A stretch of DNA of 64,000 nt. It comes from a virus. The stretch spans positions 1 through 64,000 of IMG/VR virus record IMGVR_UViG_3300031787_000004; one strand, given 5' to 3'. The notes beneath the pieces were generated by a model. That model made no database searches, had not been told where the DNA came from, and worked only from the letters and a program-made list of their open reading frames with translations. This document shows, one piece after another, positions 1 to 6,573 of this stretch. Position 1 is the first letter of the stretch. Each line of letters opens with the position of its first letter. A program made the translations under genes and the position numbers.

Positions 1-137
1 CTAAAACCGCCAATCTAATTTCCCTCATGCGCAATTGCTCGAAGGAGAAGTTGCTAAATGCTTTAGGTGTTGCTAAAACCGCCAATCTAATTTCCAACCA
101 TGCGCTGTTGCTCGAAGGAGAAGTTGTTGGTGTTATC
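1..137. repeat. Imperfect 72-bp tandem repeat with reversed TTTGGC-type elements
   Basis: Two consecutive units of 72 bp each open with CTAAAACCGCCAATCTAATT and share TTGCTCGAAGGAGAAGTTG. Read on the minus strand, each unit contains AATTAGATTGGCGG, a variant of the element found throughout the left part. The window begins inside this array, so the copy number is unknown. Confidence 0.7.
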
Positions 138-165
138 AAGTTGGCAAAATAGATATAAAAAAATG

Positions 166-195
166 TTGTTTATATTGAAACTTATATTATATTTG
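166..195 (+). promoter_or_regulatory. Bacteroidota-type promoter for gene at 225
   Basis: TTG at 166-168 and TATATTTG at 188-195, preceded by TTGGCAAAATAGATATAAAAA. The leader GTTAAACCAAAC is shared with other cassettes. Confidence 0.75.
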
Positions 196-224
196 TATCG
201 TTAAACCAAACAAAAGAAACAATT

Positions 225-431
225 ATGAAAAAGTTATTTCCTTACATCGCAATCATCGGGTTCATTGTTTACTCAATGTGGGTATCATTAACTTGGGATA
301 TTCCCGTAGACAATCAAATGGGTATGTTCTTATTTTCTTGTATGGGTATTGGTATGTTCTTTATCATTTTGTTTGAGGACATCAAAAATTACATCAAGAG
401 TAAAAAGAAACCACAACCTCAAAGGTTCTAA
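225..431 (+). CDS. Small two-helix membrane protein
   Basis: 68 aa; unknown family. Hydrophobic segments at about residues 5-24 and 33-50 are followed by a lysine-rich tail (IKSKKKPQPQRF), predicting an inner-membrane protein with a short loop and a cytoplasmic basic end. It is a monocistronic cassette with its own promoter and a hairpin-T terminator 20 bp downstream. Function cannot be assigned. Confidence 0.75.
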   Translation: MKKLFPYIAIIGFIVYSMWVSLTWDIPVDNQMGMFLFSCMGIGMFFIILFEDIKNYIKSKKKPQPQRF

Positions 432-450
432 AAATTCCAAAATGGTAATT

Positions 451-478
451 AACCCTCAACGAAAGTTGGGGGTTTTTT
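451..478 (+). terminator. Intrinsic terminator
   Basis: ACCCTCAACGAAAGTTGGGGGT hairpin followed by TTTTTT, after the gene ending at 431. Confidence 0.85.
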
Positions 479-516
479 ATTTACACGAGGTTCTGTGGTG
501 GATTTGAGCAGCGTAG

Positions 517-577
517 AAAATTGTTTGGCGGGGTATTACACATTGGTATTATCGTATTACGCTCGCCAACCAAAAAT
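517..577. repeat. Inverted element pair 1 (TTTGGC / GCCAACCAAA)
   Basis: AAAATTGTTTGGC at 517-529 faces GCCAACCAAAAAT at 565-577. The loop contains GTATTACAC and CGTATTACGC. It lies between a terminator and the next promoter. Confidence 0.75.
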
Positions 578-641
578 CAAAATCCGTCTTCTGTCCCTCG
601 ACATCTTGTATCGTAAGTTGGCAAAAAAAATATAAATTTAT

Positions 642-672
642 TTGGAATATCCGTTTAATCATATTATATTCG
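642..672 (+). promoter_or_regulatory. Bacteroidota-type promoter for gene at 702
   Basis: TTTGG at 641-645, 19-nt spacer, TATATTCG at 665-672 (one mismatch to TAnnTTTG). Preceded by AAGTTGGCAAAAAAAATATAAA. Confidence 0.75.
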
Positions 673-701
673 TATTGTTAAACCAAATAAAAAGAACAAG
701 T

Positions 702-1106
702 ATGAACAATTACAAAGACATTGAAGAAATCAGAGATTTTATTCAAGGAATGACACACTCCGCAAAAGTGAGTACCGAAGAAATGTTGGGAACAAACGAT
801 AGTGTACCCAATGTAAAAATGTACCTTTTGAAAAAAGTAAACGAAGAAGGGGAAACCGAGTATGGTGTTGGTGGTGGACCAGTACCAAACGACCCAATCG
901 GTAGAATGGTGTACGACCGAGTTGTTCCACAAATCATTGAAAGGGATGGACACGAAATTTTGTGTAGTGTTGAAACAACCTTTGACAAGGGCGTTTTGAA
1001 TGTTGAGTTCCACAATTTTGTAACCGATGAAAAACATCAAGAGGTTTTTGATTTTTATAAACCTTACCAAGTTTCCGACCTTATGAAAAATCTTTGTTTA
1101 AATTGA
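702..1106 (+). CDS. Acidic hypothetical protein
   Basis: 134 aa; not recognised. The start at 702 is chosen because the frame upstream of it reads through the promoter and the GTTAAACCAAATAA leader. The protein is soluble, with an N-terminal helix (NYKDIEEIRDFIQGM) and alternating beta-like segments around VKMYLLKKVNEEGETEYGVG. Single-gene cassette with its own promoter and terminator. Confidence 0.8.
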   Translation: MNNYKDIEEIRDFIQGMTHSAKVSTEEMLGTNDSVPNVKMYLLKKVNEEGETEYGVGGGPVPNDPIGRMVYDRVVPQIIERDGHEILCSVETTFDKGVLNVEFHNFVTDEKHQEVFDFYKPYQVSDLMKNLCLN

Positions 1107-1128
1107 ATTTAGTTTGTTGGTTCAGACT

Positions 1129-1160
1129 AACCCTCATCAGTAATGGTGGGGGTTTTTTAT
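1129..1160 (+). terminator. Intrinsic terminator
   Basis: ACCCTCATC-AGTAAT-GGTGGGGGT stem and T-run. It is preceded by TTTAGTTTGTTGGTTCAG, one of the TTGGTT-type sequences that commonly precede terminators in this region. Confidence 0.75.
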
Positions 1161-1216
1161 TTGTTTCCCTTATTGATAAGGTGAACATTTCAGGACTTGA
1201 GTCAGGGCCCTGAAGG

Positions 1217-1280
1217 AAAATTGTTTGGCGCCGTATGACAAATAGTGAGTATCGTATTACACCTACGCCAACCAATTTTT
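1217..1280. repeat. Inverted element pair 2
   Basis: GGAAAATTGTTTGGCG near 1215-1230 pairs with CGCCAACCAATTTTT at 1267-1280. The loop carries GTATGACA and CGTATTACACC, a loop type shared with pairs 3 and 5. Confidence 0.8.
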
Positions 1281-1317
1281 GGATACGGACGACGGTTCTG
1301 AGAAAAATAAAAATAAA

Positions 1318-1349
1318 TTTGGTATATAAGAAAAATAGTTTTATATTTG
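1318..1349 (+). promoter_or_regulatory. Bacteroidota-type promoter for gene at 1375
   Basis: TTTGG at 1318-1322, 19-nt spacer, TATATTTG at 1342-1349, leader GTTAAACCAATAG. Confidence 0.85.
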
Positions 1350-1374
1350 TATAGTTAAACCAATAGACAAAATC

Positions 1375-1590
1375 ATGAAAGTTATCTCATCTCGTATTAC
1401 GGAACAACCAAAGAGTTTGTTCGACCCGATGCCCCAAGTGTGGGTTACAATGGAAAATGGACAAGAAGAATTTTTGTTCGACTACTATCCCGATGAAATC
1501 AGTTTCACTCCCAACGAATTTGTGGGATTGACTATTGAGGAATGTAGACACCTCAAATTTGTCAAAGACAAGAAATACCTGACCTCCTGA
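1375..1590 (+). CDS. Hypothetical protein
   Basis: 71 aa, unrecognised. Short soluble protein with a mixed beta start (MKVISSRITEQP) and an acidic middle (QEEFLFDYYPDEISF). The ATG lies 26 nt after the promoter -7 box in the common leader. No clear terminator follows; a single TTTGATTGGC element and the next promoter come within 60 bp. Confidence 0.75.
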   Translation: MKVISSRITEQPKSLFDPMPQVWVTMENGQEEFLFDYYPDEISFTPNEFVGLTIEECRHLKFVKDKKYLTS

Positions 1591-1624
1591 CGGGAGATGT
1601 TGGAATTTGATTGGCAAAAAAAGA

Positions 1625-1656
1625 TTTGGAATATAAAAGAAATAGTATTATATTTG
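1625..1656 (+). promoter_or_regulatory. Bacteroidota-type promoter for gene at 1686
   Basis: TTTGG at 1625-1629, 19-nt spacer, TATATTTG at 1649-1656. Directly preceded by GAATTTGATTGGCAAAAAAAG. Confidence 0.85.
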
Positions 1657-1685
1657 TATCGTTAAACCAATAAAACAAAAAAGAA

Positions 1686-2060
1686 ATGTCAAGAGGAATT
1701 TTAATCGACGTAGAAAACAAAACAATTTCCGAAGTTGAAGTTGTTCGTGATGAAACTGGTAGTCAGTTACCAAGTATCTATGGACACTTAAAGTGTTCTA
1801 TTTTTGAGATTGTTAGTTACAACAACGAAAACGATGTGTATGTTGATGAAGAAGGTATAATGAGTGTTGATGAAAACACAAAGTTTTTCAAGTTGAAAAA
1901 TTACCGACAACCTCTATCGGGTAATGGGTTGATAATGGGTTACGATGATGAAACGGGTGAAAATGGTGATACCAAACTTTCACTTGAAGAAGTCAAAGAA
2001 CAAGTAACATTTATGTCCGCGTTTGACGTGGCGTTAAAAGAAAGGTTTGGTTCATATTAG
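1686..2060 (+). CDS. Acidic hypothetical protein
   Basis: 124 aa, unrecognised. It starts MSRGILIDVENKTISEVEV, typical of a small phage alpha/beta protein, and is rich in Asp/Glu/Asn. The N-terminal half reads like beta strands (GILIDV, CSIFEIVSY), and the C-terminal half has an amphipathic helix (SLEEVKEQVTFMSAFDVAL). Monocistronic cassette. Confidence 0.8.
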   Translation: MSRGILIDVENKTISEVEVVRDETGSQLPSIYGHLKCSIFEIVSYNNENDVYVDEEGIMSVDENTKFFKLKNYRQPLSGNGLIMGYDDETGENGDTKLSLEEVKEQVTFMSAFDVALKERFGSY

Positions 2061-2081
2061 GTTTGGTTTAGTTAGGTGGAA

Positions 2082-2110
2082 AGTCCTCGGCGAAAGTCGG
2101 GGATTTTTTT
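2082..2110 (+). terminator. Intrinsic terminator
   Basis: GTCCTCGGCGAAAGTCGGGGA hairpin followed by eight T. Nearly identical to the terminator at 4876. Preceded by GGTTTGGTTTAGTTAGGTG. Confidence 0.85.
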
Positions 2111-2142
2111 TGCTCGGATGTGTGCAGTGGAGCTGCACAGTT
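2111..2142 (+). repeat. GC-rich hairpin spacer, copy A
   Basis: TGCTCGGATGTGTGCAGTGG and the following 12 bases recur with few changes at 13995-14026. GTGCAG-TGGAG-CTGCAC forms a hairpin, and the copy at 13995 keeps the pairing through a G-T wobble. Confidence 0.7.
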
Positions 2143-2151
2143 GCAGCTCGG

Positions 2152-2213
2152 AATTTTGGTTGGCGTTGTATGACACTATCATACATTGTATTACACCTAC
2201 GCCAAACAATTTT
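2152..2213. repeat. Inverted element pair 3
   Basis: AATTTTGGTTGGC at 2152-2164 and GCCAAACAATTTT at 2201-2213. Loop GTTGTATGACACTATCATAC then GTATTACACC. Confidence 0.8.
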
Positions 2214-2286
2214 TCGGATTTGACGACAGGTGGTCATCTGTTTCGTGGTAGTTTGGCAAAATAGATAAAAAAAAATATACTCAAAT

Positions 2287-2317
2287 GTTGTGTATATTAA
2301 AATTTGATTTATATTTG
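2287..2317 (+). promoter_or_regulatory. Bacteroidota-type promoter for gene at 2350
   Basis: GTTG at 2287-2290 and TATATTTG at 2310-2317, leader TTGTTAAACCAATAAAAC. Upstream GTTTGGCAAAATAGATAAAAA. Confidence 0.75.
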
Positions 2318-2349
2318 TATTGTTAAACCAATAAAACAAAAAAAACAAA

Positions 2350-2652
2350 ATGGAAAAGTACATTGATTTCTCTATCGACTACGATGGTAATTGTGAATGT
2401 GTTGATGATTTCCTCGTTAATAACGAAGAAGTAACTATTGACGATTCGGATGTTCAACCTCTAATTGAGAAGTTGGAACAACTTGAAGGGTTTTTTATTT
2501 CCGACCACCGAACCCAAGTCCGTATTTGGTGGAACGAAGATGGAACTATGGATGTCCGTTTTCGTTATTTCAATGAACCCGATTGGGGGGAATTTGATGA
2601 TTACGAACTATTGGGTATCCCACAAATTGAGTTTGAACCCGAAGTTTTTTAA
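2350..2652 (+). CDS. Acidic hypothetical protein
   Basis: 100 aa, unrecognised, strongly acidic. It has a central helix (VQPLIEKLEQLEGFFI) and a beta-rich part (QVRIWWNEDGTMDVRFRYF). Single-gene cassette with a terminator five bases after the stop. Confidence 0.8.
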   Translation: MEKYIDFSIDYDGNCECVDDFLVNNEEVTIDDSDVQPLIEKLEQLEGFFISDHRTQVRIWWNEDGTMDVRFRYFNEPDWGEFDDYELLGIPQIEFEPEVF

Positions 2653-2656
2653 CAAC

Positions 2657-2687
2657 GAACCCTCACCGAAAGGTGGGGGTTTTTTTA
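2657..2687 (+). terminator. Intrinsic terminator
   Basis: ACCCTCACCGAAAGGTGGGGGT followed by TTTTTTT. Confidence 0.9.
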
Positions 2688-2701
2688 TGACCTGAAGAAC
2701 T

Positions 2702-2718
2702 TGAGTCACGGTTCAGGG
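2702..2718 (+). repeat. Dispersed hairpin repeat TGAGTCACGGTTCAGG, copy 1
   Basis: The 16-mer TGAGTCACGGTTCAGG is identical at 2702, 3066 and 11000. Here the upstream CCTGAA pairs with TTCAGG. Each copy sits between a terminator and a TTGGC element. Confidence 0.75.
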
Positions 2719-2751
2719 TGAAAATTGGTTGGCAAGAAAGATATAAAAAAA

Positions 2752-2783
2752 TTTGGATTATACGAAAAAATGTTTTATCTTTG
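2752..2783 (+). promoter_or_regulatory. Bacteroidota-type promoter for gene at 2806
   Basis: TTTGG at 2752-2756, 19-nt spacer, TATCTTTG at 2776-2783. Preceded by AATTGGTTGGCAAGAAAG. Confidence 0.85.
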
Positions 2784-2805
2784 TGTTTCACCAAAACTAA
2801 TTAAA

Positions 2806-3018
2806 ATGACAAGACAAGAAGTTGTTGGTTTAATTTACCAACATATTCAAACCGAAAACGAAATGGGTTTACCACCGAATAGAAGTTGGGAAGGAATTTT
2901 TGAAGGTGATAATGATTGGGTAGATGAATGTATTAAGAGTGGATATACACTATTTCAATTACAGAATGAATTGTTCAACGAAGCGATTCAAATTTTTCGG
3001 GATAGTGAAGAAGAGTAA
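2806..3018 (+). CDS. Hypothetical helical protein
   Basis: 70 aa, unrecognised, probably all-helical (TRQEVVGLIYQHIQTENEM at the N terminus). The start is placed at 2806 because the longer open frame upstream translates the promoter itself. Monocistronic with a terminator immediately downstream. Confidence 0.75.
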   Translation: MTRQEVVGLIYQHIQTENEMGLPPNRSWEGIFEGDNDWVDECIKSGYTLFQLQNELFNEAIQIFRDSEEE

Positions 3019-3023
3019 AGACA

Positions 3024-3051
3024 AGACCTCAACGAAAGTTGGGGTTTTTTT
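3024..3051 (+). terminator. Intrinsic terminator
   Basis: ACCTCAACGAAAGTTGGGGT stem and T-run. Confidence 0.85.
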
Positions 3052-3065
3052 ATGACCTGAAGTCC

Positions 3066-3082
3066 TGAGTCACGGTTCAGGG
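3066..3082 (+). repeat. Dispersed hairpin repeat TGAGTCACGGTTCAGG, copy 2
   Basis: Identical 16-mer to copies 1 and 3, with flanking CCTGA...TCAGG pairing. Leads straight into element pair 4. Confidence 0.75.
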
Positions 3083-3160
3083 TGAAAATTGTTTGGCATC
3101 CACTTTACAGATTAGTAGGTTTTTACTTTACAGATTGTAAGAACGCCAACCAAAATTTTC
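3083..3160. repeat. Inverted element pair 4
   Basis: GAAAATTGTTTGGC at 3084-3097 pairs with GCCAACCAAAATTTTC at 3145-3160, one of the longest stems. The loop holds a direct repeat CTTTACAGATT. Confidence 0.85.
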
Positions 3161-3235
3161 CCGACGCAGCGGTTCTGAGATGTTACCGAATGGTAAGTTA
3201 CTATTTGGTTAGTTGGCAAGAAAAATAAAAATAAA

Positions 3236-3267
3236 TTTGGTAGAATAAAAAACTCGTTATATCTTTG
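3236..3267 (+). promoter_or_regulatory. Bacteroidota-type promoter for gene at 3289
   Basis: TTTGG at 3236-3240, 19-nt spacer, TATCTTTG at 3260-3267. Preceded by AGTTGGCAAGAAAAATAAAA. Confidence 0.85.
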
Positions 3268-3288
3268 TATCATAAAATCGACAAAATA

Positions 3289-3837
3289 ATGAAAACACTT
3301 GTAATTCATCCAAAAGACAAATCGACACAATTTTTAGATATTGTGTACGAACCTATACCGAATAAGACAATTATCACGGGTGGGGTAACAAAAGAAGAAG
3401 TTAGAAAACTTATCGACGCCCACGACAGAGTAATAATGTGTGGACACGGAGCACCTATGGGATTGTTCTCGGTTGGACAATTTCCTGGTTCAAATGGTTT
3501 CATCATTGATGAAAGTATGGTGTACCTATTAAAAGAAAAAGACAATTCAATTTTTATTTGGTGTAACGCGGACAAATTCGTTAATCACTTTAAGTTGAAA
3601 GGTTTTTATTCGGGAATGTTTATTTCCGAAGTAGGGGAAGCGTACTATTGTGGTTTACCTGGTACCGAACAAGAAGTAGTTGATGAAAGTAACTATGGTT
3701 TTTGTGAACTTTTATCGGAGTGTATTAACGAACCACAAGATAGAATGTACGAAATCATTAAAAAGGAATATGGTAAGATTGCGGAAGAAAACCCAGTCGC
3801 ACTATACAACCACAACCGCCTGTACTTGTCGATTTAA
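3289..3837 (+). CDS. Conserved hypothetical protein, possible caspase/CHAT-like fold
   Basis: 182 aa. I recall similar unannotated proteins in Bacteroidota phages and genomes. Visible: a beta-rich start, then VIMCGHGAPMGLF with His53 and, 39 residues later, IFIWCNAD with Cys92. The order strand-His-Gly ... strand-Cys, followed by LKGFYSGMFISEV, matches the catalytic His/Cys layout of caspase-fold (CHAT, gingipain-like) peptidases. The fold and activity are inference. The start at 3289 excludes promoter sequence read as protein. Own promoter and terminator, hence a stand-alone early gene. Confidence 0.75.
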   Translation: MKTLVIHPKDKSTQFLDIVYEPIPNKTIITGGVTKEEVRKLIDAHDRVIMCGHGAPMGLFSVGQFPGSNGFIIDESMVYLLKEKDNSIFIWCNADKFVNHFKLKGFYSGMFISEVGEAYYCGLPGTEQEVVDESNYGFCELLSECINEPQDRMYEIIKKEYGKIAEENPVALYNHNRLYLSI

Positions 3838-3859
3838 TTGGTTTAACTCGGTTGCGGTG

Positions 3860-3890
3860 GAAAAGGGTAGCAGAAATGTTACCCTTTTTT
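3860..3890 (+). terminator. Intrinsic terminator
   Basis: AAAGGGTAGCAGAAATGTTACCC hairpin followed by TTTTTT. Confidence 0.8.
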
Positions 3891-3930
3891 GTTGCGTTTT
3901 AGTTTCACCTCACAGCACGTGCTGTATCCT

Positions 3931-4030
3931 AAATTTGGTTGGCACTGTATGACACTCAATAAAGGCGTATTACACTATATGTTTTGTTTAATCTTTCGGT
4001 CAAAACATTAAACAACACGCCAAACAATTT
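3931..4030. repeat. Inverted element pair 5 with nested stem
   Basis: AAATTTGGTTGGC at 3931-3943 and GCCAAACAATTT at 4019-4030. The loop has GTATGACAC and CGTATTACAC and a nested TGTTTAAT ... ATTAAACA stem. Confidence 0.8.
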
Positions 4031-4061
4031 GTGGGATGGAGACGACAGGTATGAAAAAAAA

Positions 4062-4093
4062 TTTGGATTATACTGAATATAGTTTTATATTTG
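4062..4093 (+). promoter_or_regulatory. Bacteroidota-type promoter for gene at 4114
   Basis: TTTGG at 4062-4066, 19-nt spacer, TATATTTG at 4086-4093. Confidence 0.85.
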
Positions 4094-4113
4094 TATCGTA
4101 ATACATAATTACT

Positions 4114-4275
4114 ATGAGTAAGAAATCAATCCCAACGGAAATCAAAGTCGGTGTTTACTATTACATTGATGATGAAACTAAACAACCAATCTTTGATACC
4201 GATGAAATGAGAAATGAGTTTGAACAAAAACTTAAAGAAATAGAAGATGAAACCGAATTTAACTATGAAGAATGA
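4114..4275 (+). CDS. Small acidic hypothetical protein
   Basis: 53 aa, unrecognised. Starts MSKKSIPTEIKVGVYYYIDD and ends in an acidic helix (EQKLKEIEDETEFNYEE). The ATG is 21 nt after a full-consensus promoter, so this is the first gene of its transcript. It overlaps the next small frame by 11 bases. Confidence 0.7.
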   Translation: MSKKSIPTEIKVGVYYYIDDETKQPIFDTDEMRNEFEQKLKEIEDETEFNYEE

Positions 4276-4405
4276 AACCCTTAATGGATTAAGTGTGAGA
4301 CACGTCGCACAAATAGTCCGTAGGAAAATGTTACAGAAGTCGAAACCTTCGGCGAAGGCGTACAGACGAATAAAGTTTGGCAAAAAAGATTTGGTAAACG
4401 AATAA
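4265..4405 (+). CDS. Small basic hypothetical protein
   Basis: 46 aa, strongly basic (VRRKMLQKSKPSAKAYRR), unrecognised. Starts inside the preceding gene (11-base overlap, translational coupling). Its C-terminal codons (KFGKKDLVNE) run through an AGTTTGGCAAAAAAG element and the -33 box of the next promoter, so gene end and promoter are superimposed. Could be a chance frame, but the overlap and composition favour a gene. Confidence 0.55.
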   Translation: MKNETLNGLSVRHVAQIVRRKMLQKSKPSAKAYRRIKFGKKDLVNE

Positions 4406-4421
4406 AATTGTTATATATTTG
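4390..4421 (+). promoter_or_regulatory. Bacteroidota-type promoter for gene at 4447
   Basis: TTTGG at 4390-4394, 19-nt spacer, TATATTTG at 4414-4421. The -33 box lies within the coding end of the previous small gene. Confidence 0.85.
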
Positions 4422-4446
4422 TATAAACCAATAAATAATAACGACT

Positions 4447-4854
4447 ATGTATCAAGATTTTGACAACCCACGGAGTTGGGACAACCTCGGAAAAATGGTG
4501 TGTTTTCACGGACGTTACGACCTTGGAGACAAACACGACTACAACCACAATAACTACAATGGTTGGGAAGAAATGAAAAACGCAATCATCAAAGAAGAAG
4601 ATGTTTGTGTTATCTTACCTCTTTACTTGTACGACCACTCGGGAATTACAATGAACACAAGTCCGTTCAGTTGTCGTTGGGATAGTGGACAAGTTGGTTG
4701 GTACTTTGTTTCAAAGAAGAAAGTCCGTGAAGAATATGGAGTAAAGAAAATTACCCAAAGTCTTATTGACAAAGTAACCGAAGTGTTGGAGGGTGAAGTA
4801 AAAACTTACGACATGTACCTCACGGGTGAATTGTACGCAGAAGAATACGAATAG
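4447..4854 (+). CDS. Conserved phage/plasmid hypothetical protein
   Basis: 135 aa. It resembles a protein family common in phage and plasmid accessory regions, recognisable by LPLYLYDHSGITMNT, PFSCRWDSGQVGW and the ending YDMYLTGELY. No function is established that I know of. Soluble, with several invariant-looking aromatic residues. Single-gene cassette. Confidence 0.85.
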   Translation: MYQDFDNPRSWDNLGKMVCFHGRYDLGDKHDYNHNNYNGWEEMKNAIIKEEDVCVILPLYLYDHSGITMNTSPFSCRWDSGQVGWYFVSKKKVREEYGVKKITQSLIDKVTEVLEGEVKTYDMYLTGELYAEEYE

Positions 4855-4875
4855 ATTTTGTTTGGTTAGGTGAAA

Positions 4876-4907
4876 AGTCCTCGGCGAAAGTCGGGGATTT
4901 TTTTTTA
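4876..4907 (+). terminator. Intrinsic terminator
   Basis: GTCCTCGGCGAAAGTCGGGGA hairpin plus nine T, nearly the same sequence as the terminator at 2082. Preceded by TTTGGTTAGGTGAAA. Confidence 0.9.
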
Positions 4908-4939
4908 TACCAGAATTCGCCCAGCCCACGCCTGGTGGG

Positions 4940-5001
4940 GATTTTGTTTGGCGGATAACCTATTATATTTAAGTGTTTTATGTGGTCAGCCAACCAAAAT
5001 T
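4940..5001. repeat. Inverted element pair 6
   Basis: GATTTTGTTTGGC at 4940-4952 and GCCAACCAAAATTTT from 4989. AT-rich loop. Confidence 0.8.
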
Positions 5002-5054
5002 TTTACGACGCCGGGTGAAACAGTAGATGGTGTTATTGGATATTTTAAAATAAA

Positions 5055-5085
5055 TTTGGATATCATAAAATGAATTGTATATTTG
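5055..5085 (+). promoter_or_regulatory. Promoter giving a leaderless transcript for gene at 5090
   Basis: TTTGG at 5055-5059 and TATATTTG at 5078-5085. The start ATG begins five bases after the G of the -7 box, i.e. at the expected transcription start. Confidence 0.8.
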
Positions 5086-5089
5086 TATT

Positions 5090-5395
5090 ATGAAAAACTA
5101 TAACGACATATCATTGAATACCGATGAGGAAGTAATGAACTACCTAAAAAAATCGGAAAAAGAAGGTAAAGTGTGTGACATCATTGAAACTGAAAATTAT
5201 ATTTCGGTTGATGTTGAATGGGCATACAACTTTGAAGGTCACAAAGTGGAGAGGAGAAAATTTATCTATCTTCTTACTCGTTCTAACTTTCAATTTAACA
5301 AAACAATATCGCGTTATGTTAGAGAAAAAGACGAAATAAGATTCAGAAGAATTGAAAAAGAGTTCAAACGAATATTCAGATTGACATCAATTTGA
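5090..5395 (+). CDS. Hypothetical protein, leaderless
   Basis: 101 aa, unrecognised, soluble and charged. A longer frame exists, but its first residues are the promoter. The ATG at 5090 coincides with the predicted transcription start, so the mRNA should lack a leader. The stop codon TGA lies inside the element AATTTGATTGGC that precedes the next promoter, so no separate terminator is present. Confidence 0.8.
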   Translation: MKNYNDISLNTDEEVMNYLKKSEKEGKVCDIIETENYISVDVEWAYNFEGHKVERRKFIYLLTRSNFQFNKTISRYVREKDEIRFRRIEKEFKRIFRLTSI

Positions 5396-5418
5396 TTGGC
5401 AAAATATCCTAAAAAAAA

Positions 5419-5449
5419 TTTGGATATCATAAAATAAGTTGTATATTTG
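5419..5449 (+). promoter_or_regulatory. Bacteroidota-type promoter for gene at 5471
   Basis: TTTGG at 5419-5423 and TATATTTG at 5442-5449. Confidence 0.85.
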
Positions 5450-5470
5450 TATTAATAAACTAATACAGAT

Positions 5471-5716
5471 ATGAAAATAAACGAAAAATTAATCGGAAAA
5501 AGAATTCGTCTCGTTTCAATGGAGAACGACCCTAACCCCGTTGAGGAAGGTTCAATGGGAACAATTTATCATGTTGGTCATGGTGTTATCAATGTCCGTT
5601 GGGATAGTGGTAGGACTCTTGGTGTAGTTGAGGGTGAAGATGAATATGAAATCATTGACACTCCCGACACTTATTTACCACCCAACAATTTTCTTGTCTT
5701 TTCGGGAAATATCTGA
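5471..5716 (+). CDS. DUF4314-like protein
   Basis: 81 aa. The pattern GKRIRLVSMENDPNPVEEG, then MGTIYHV and INVRWDSGRTLGVVEGEDEY, matches the small DUF4314 family (PF14192), an SH3-like beta-barrel of unknown function frequent on phages and mobile elements. Length covers the whole domain. Own promoter; followed by a single GATTTTGATTGGC element and the next promoter. Confidence 0.85.
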   Translation: MKINEKLIGKRIRLVSMENDPNPVEEGSMGTIYHVGHGVINVRWDSGRTLGVVEGEDEYEIIDTPDTYLPPNNFLVFSGNI

Positions 5717-5753
5717 GGAGATGGTGAACCGCCGATTTTGATTGGCACAATCG

Positions 5754-5786
5754 TTTGTATATTCCAAAAATTCATTTGTATATTTG
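5754..5786 (+). promoter_or_regulatory. Bacteroidota-type promoter for gene at 5810
   Basis: TTTG at 5754-5757 and TATATTTG at 5779-5786, after GATTTTGATTGGCACAATC. Confidence 0.75.
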
Positions 5787-5809
5787 TCCAATAATTAAAA
5801 AAACAAAAA

Positions 5810-6169
5810 ATGTTAATTAAACTCACTTATCAAGGTAAAGGAACCCCAACACTTGTCAATCTACAAAATGTCAAAAACATTTTTAGTATCTTGGATAAAA
5901 GAAACGACAAGATAGCAACGAAGATTGAATACATAGATGGTACATATGTCAATGTTGAAGAAGACATTAAAACCATTTATGAAATTCAGTGGAAGATGAT
6001 GAATGGAAGTTGTGATATGGACTTTGAAGTTCCATCGGTTGATGAAATGATTAATAACTCATACTACGAAAATGGTGGTAATGGAGACCGCCATTGGAAT
6101 GGTCAACGAACCAACCAACCTCGTAAAAGAGTTTACCGAGACAACTACGATAATCAAAACAATTATTGA
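5810..6169 (+). CDS. Hypothetical protein with basic tail
   Basis: 119 aa, unrecognised. The N-terminal half reads as a beta-rich small domain (MLIKLTYQGKGTPTLVNLQN). The C-terminal 30 residues are low-complexity and rich in Asn/Arg (NGQRTNQPRKRVYRDNYD), probably disordered. First gene of a two-gene unit; the next start follows the stop by one base. Confidence 0.75.
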   Translation: MLIKLTYQGKGTPTLVNLQNVKNIFSILDKRNDKIATKIEYIDGTYVNVEEDIKTIYEIQWKMMNGSCDMDFEVPSVDEMINNSYYENGGNGDRHWNGQRTNQPRKRVYRDNYDNQNNY

Positions 6170-6170
6170 T

Positions 6171-6311
6171 ATGTTAAAGGAAATGTTTTCAACTTTCAAA
6201 GAAGTTTACCAAGAAGACCGAAAGGAATTTTGGGATGGAATTTTGGGTGGCATTGTAATACTTATGTTTTTCCTATTGACAATGTTTGTTTTAATTCCTA
6301 TATTTGGTTAA
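6171..6311 (+). CDS. Small membrane protein
   Basis: 46 aa with one long hydrophobic segment (about residues 24-45, GILGGIVILMFFLLTMFVLI) after an amphipathic charged N terminus. Start at 6171 is chosen because it follows the upstream stop by one base. Probably a single-pass inner-membrane peptide; function unknown. Confidence 0.7.
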   Translation: MLKEMFSTFKEVYQEDRKEFWDGILGGIVILMFFLLTMFVLIPIFG

Positions 6312-6362
6312 AGTGTAATACACTTGATTTGTCGTTCATAGATTAGTTTTATTTGGTTAAGG

Positions 6363-6390
6363 AACCCTCACAGAAATGTGGGGGTTTTTT
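6363..6390 (+). terminator. Intrinsic terminator
   Basis: ACCCTCACAGAAATGTGGGGGT and T-run. Preceded by TTATTTGGTTAAGGA. Confidence 0.9.
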
Positions 6391-6429
6391 GTTTGCTAAA
6401 AAAATTCGTCGCCGGCAAATCCCGTGTTC

Positions 6430-6470
6430 AATTTAGTTTGGCGGGTGTATGACAGATGCCAACCAATTTC
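6430..6470. repeat. Inverted element pair 7 (short loop)
   Basis: AATTTAGTTTGGC ending 6442 and GCCAACCAATTT from 6458, with loop GGGTGTATGACAGAT. Confidence 0.8.
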
Positions 6471-6519
6471 TGAGATGGTACGGTGAATTCTGGGGTCAGA
6501 AAAAAAAAATAAAGATTTA

Positions 6520-6551
6520 TTTGGATTATAATGAAAAGTGTATTACATTTG
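6520..6551 (+). promoter_or_regulatory. Bacteroidota-type promoter for gene at 6574
   Basis: TTTGG at 6520-6524, 19-nt spacer, TACATTTG at 6544-6551. Confidence 0.85.
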
Positions 6552-6573
6552 TATCAAATTAAAAAACATCCAT

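Noticed and set aside
2052-2363. 103-residue minus-strand frame
   Set aside because: Made from reversed promoter, element and terminator sequence.
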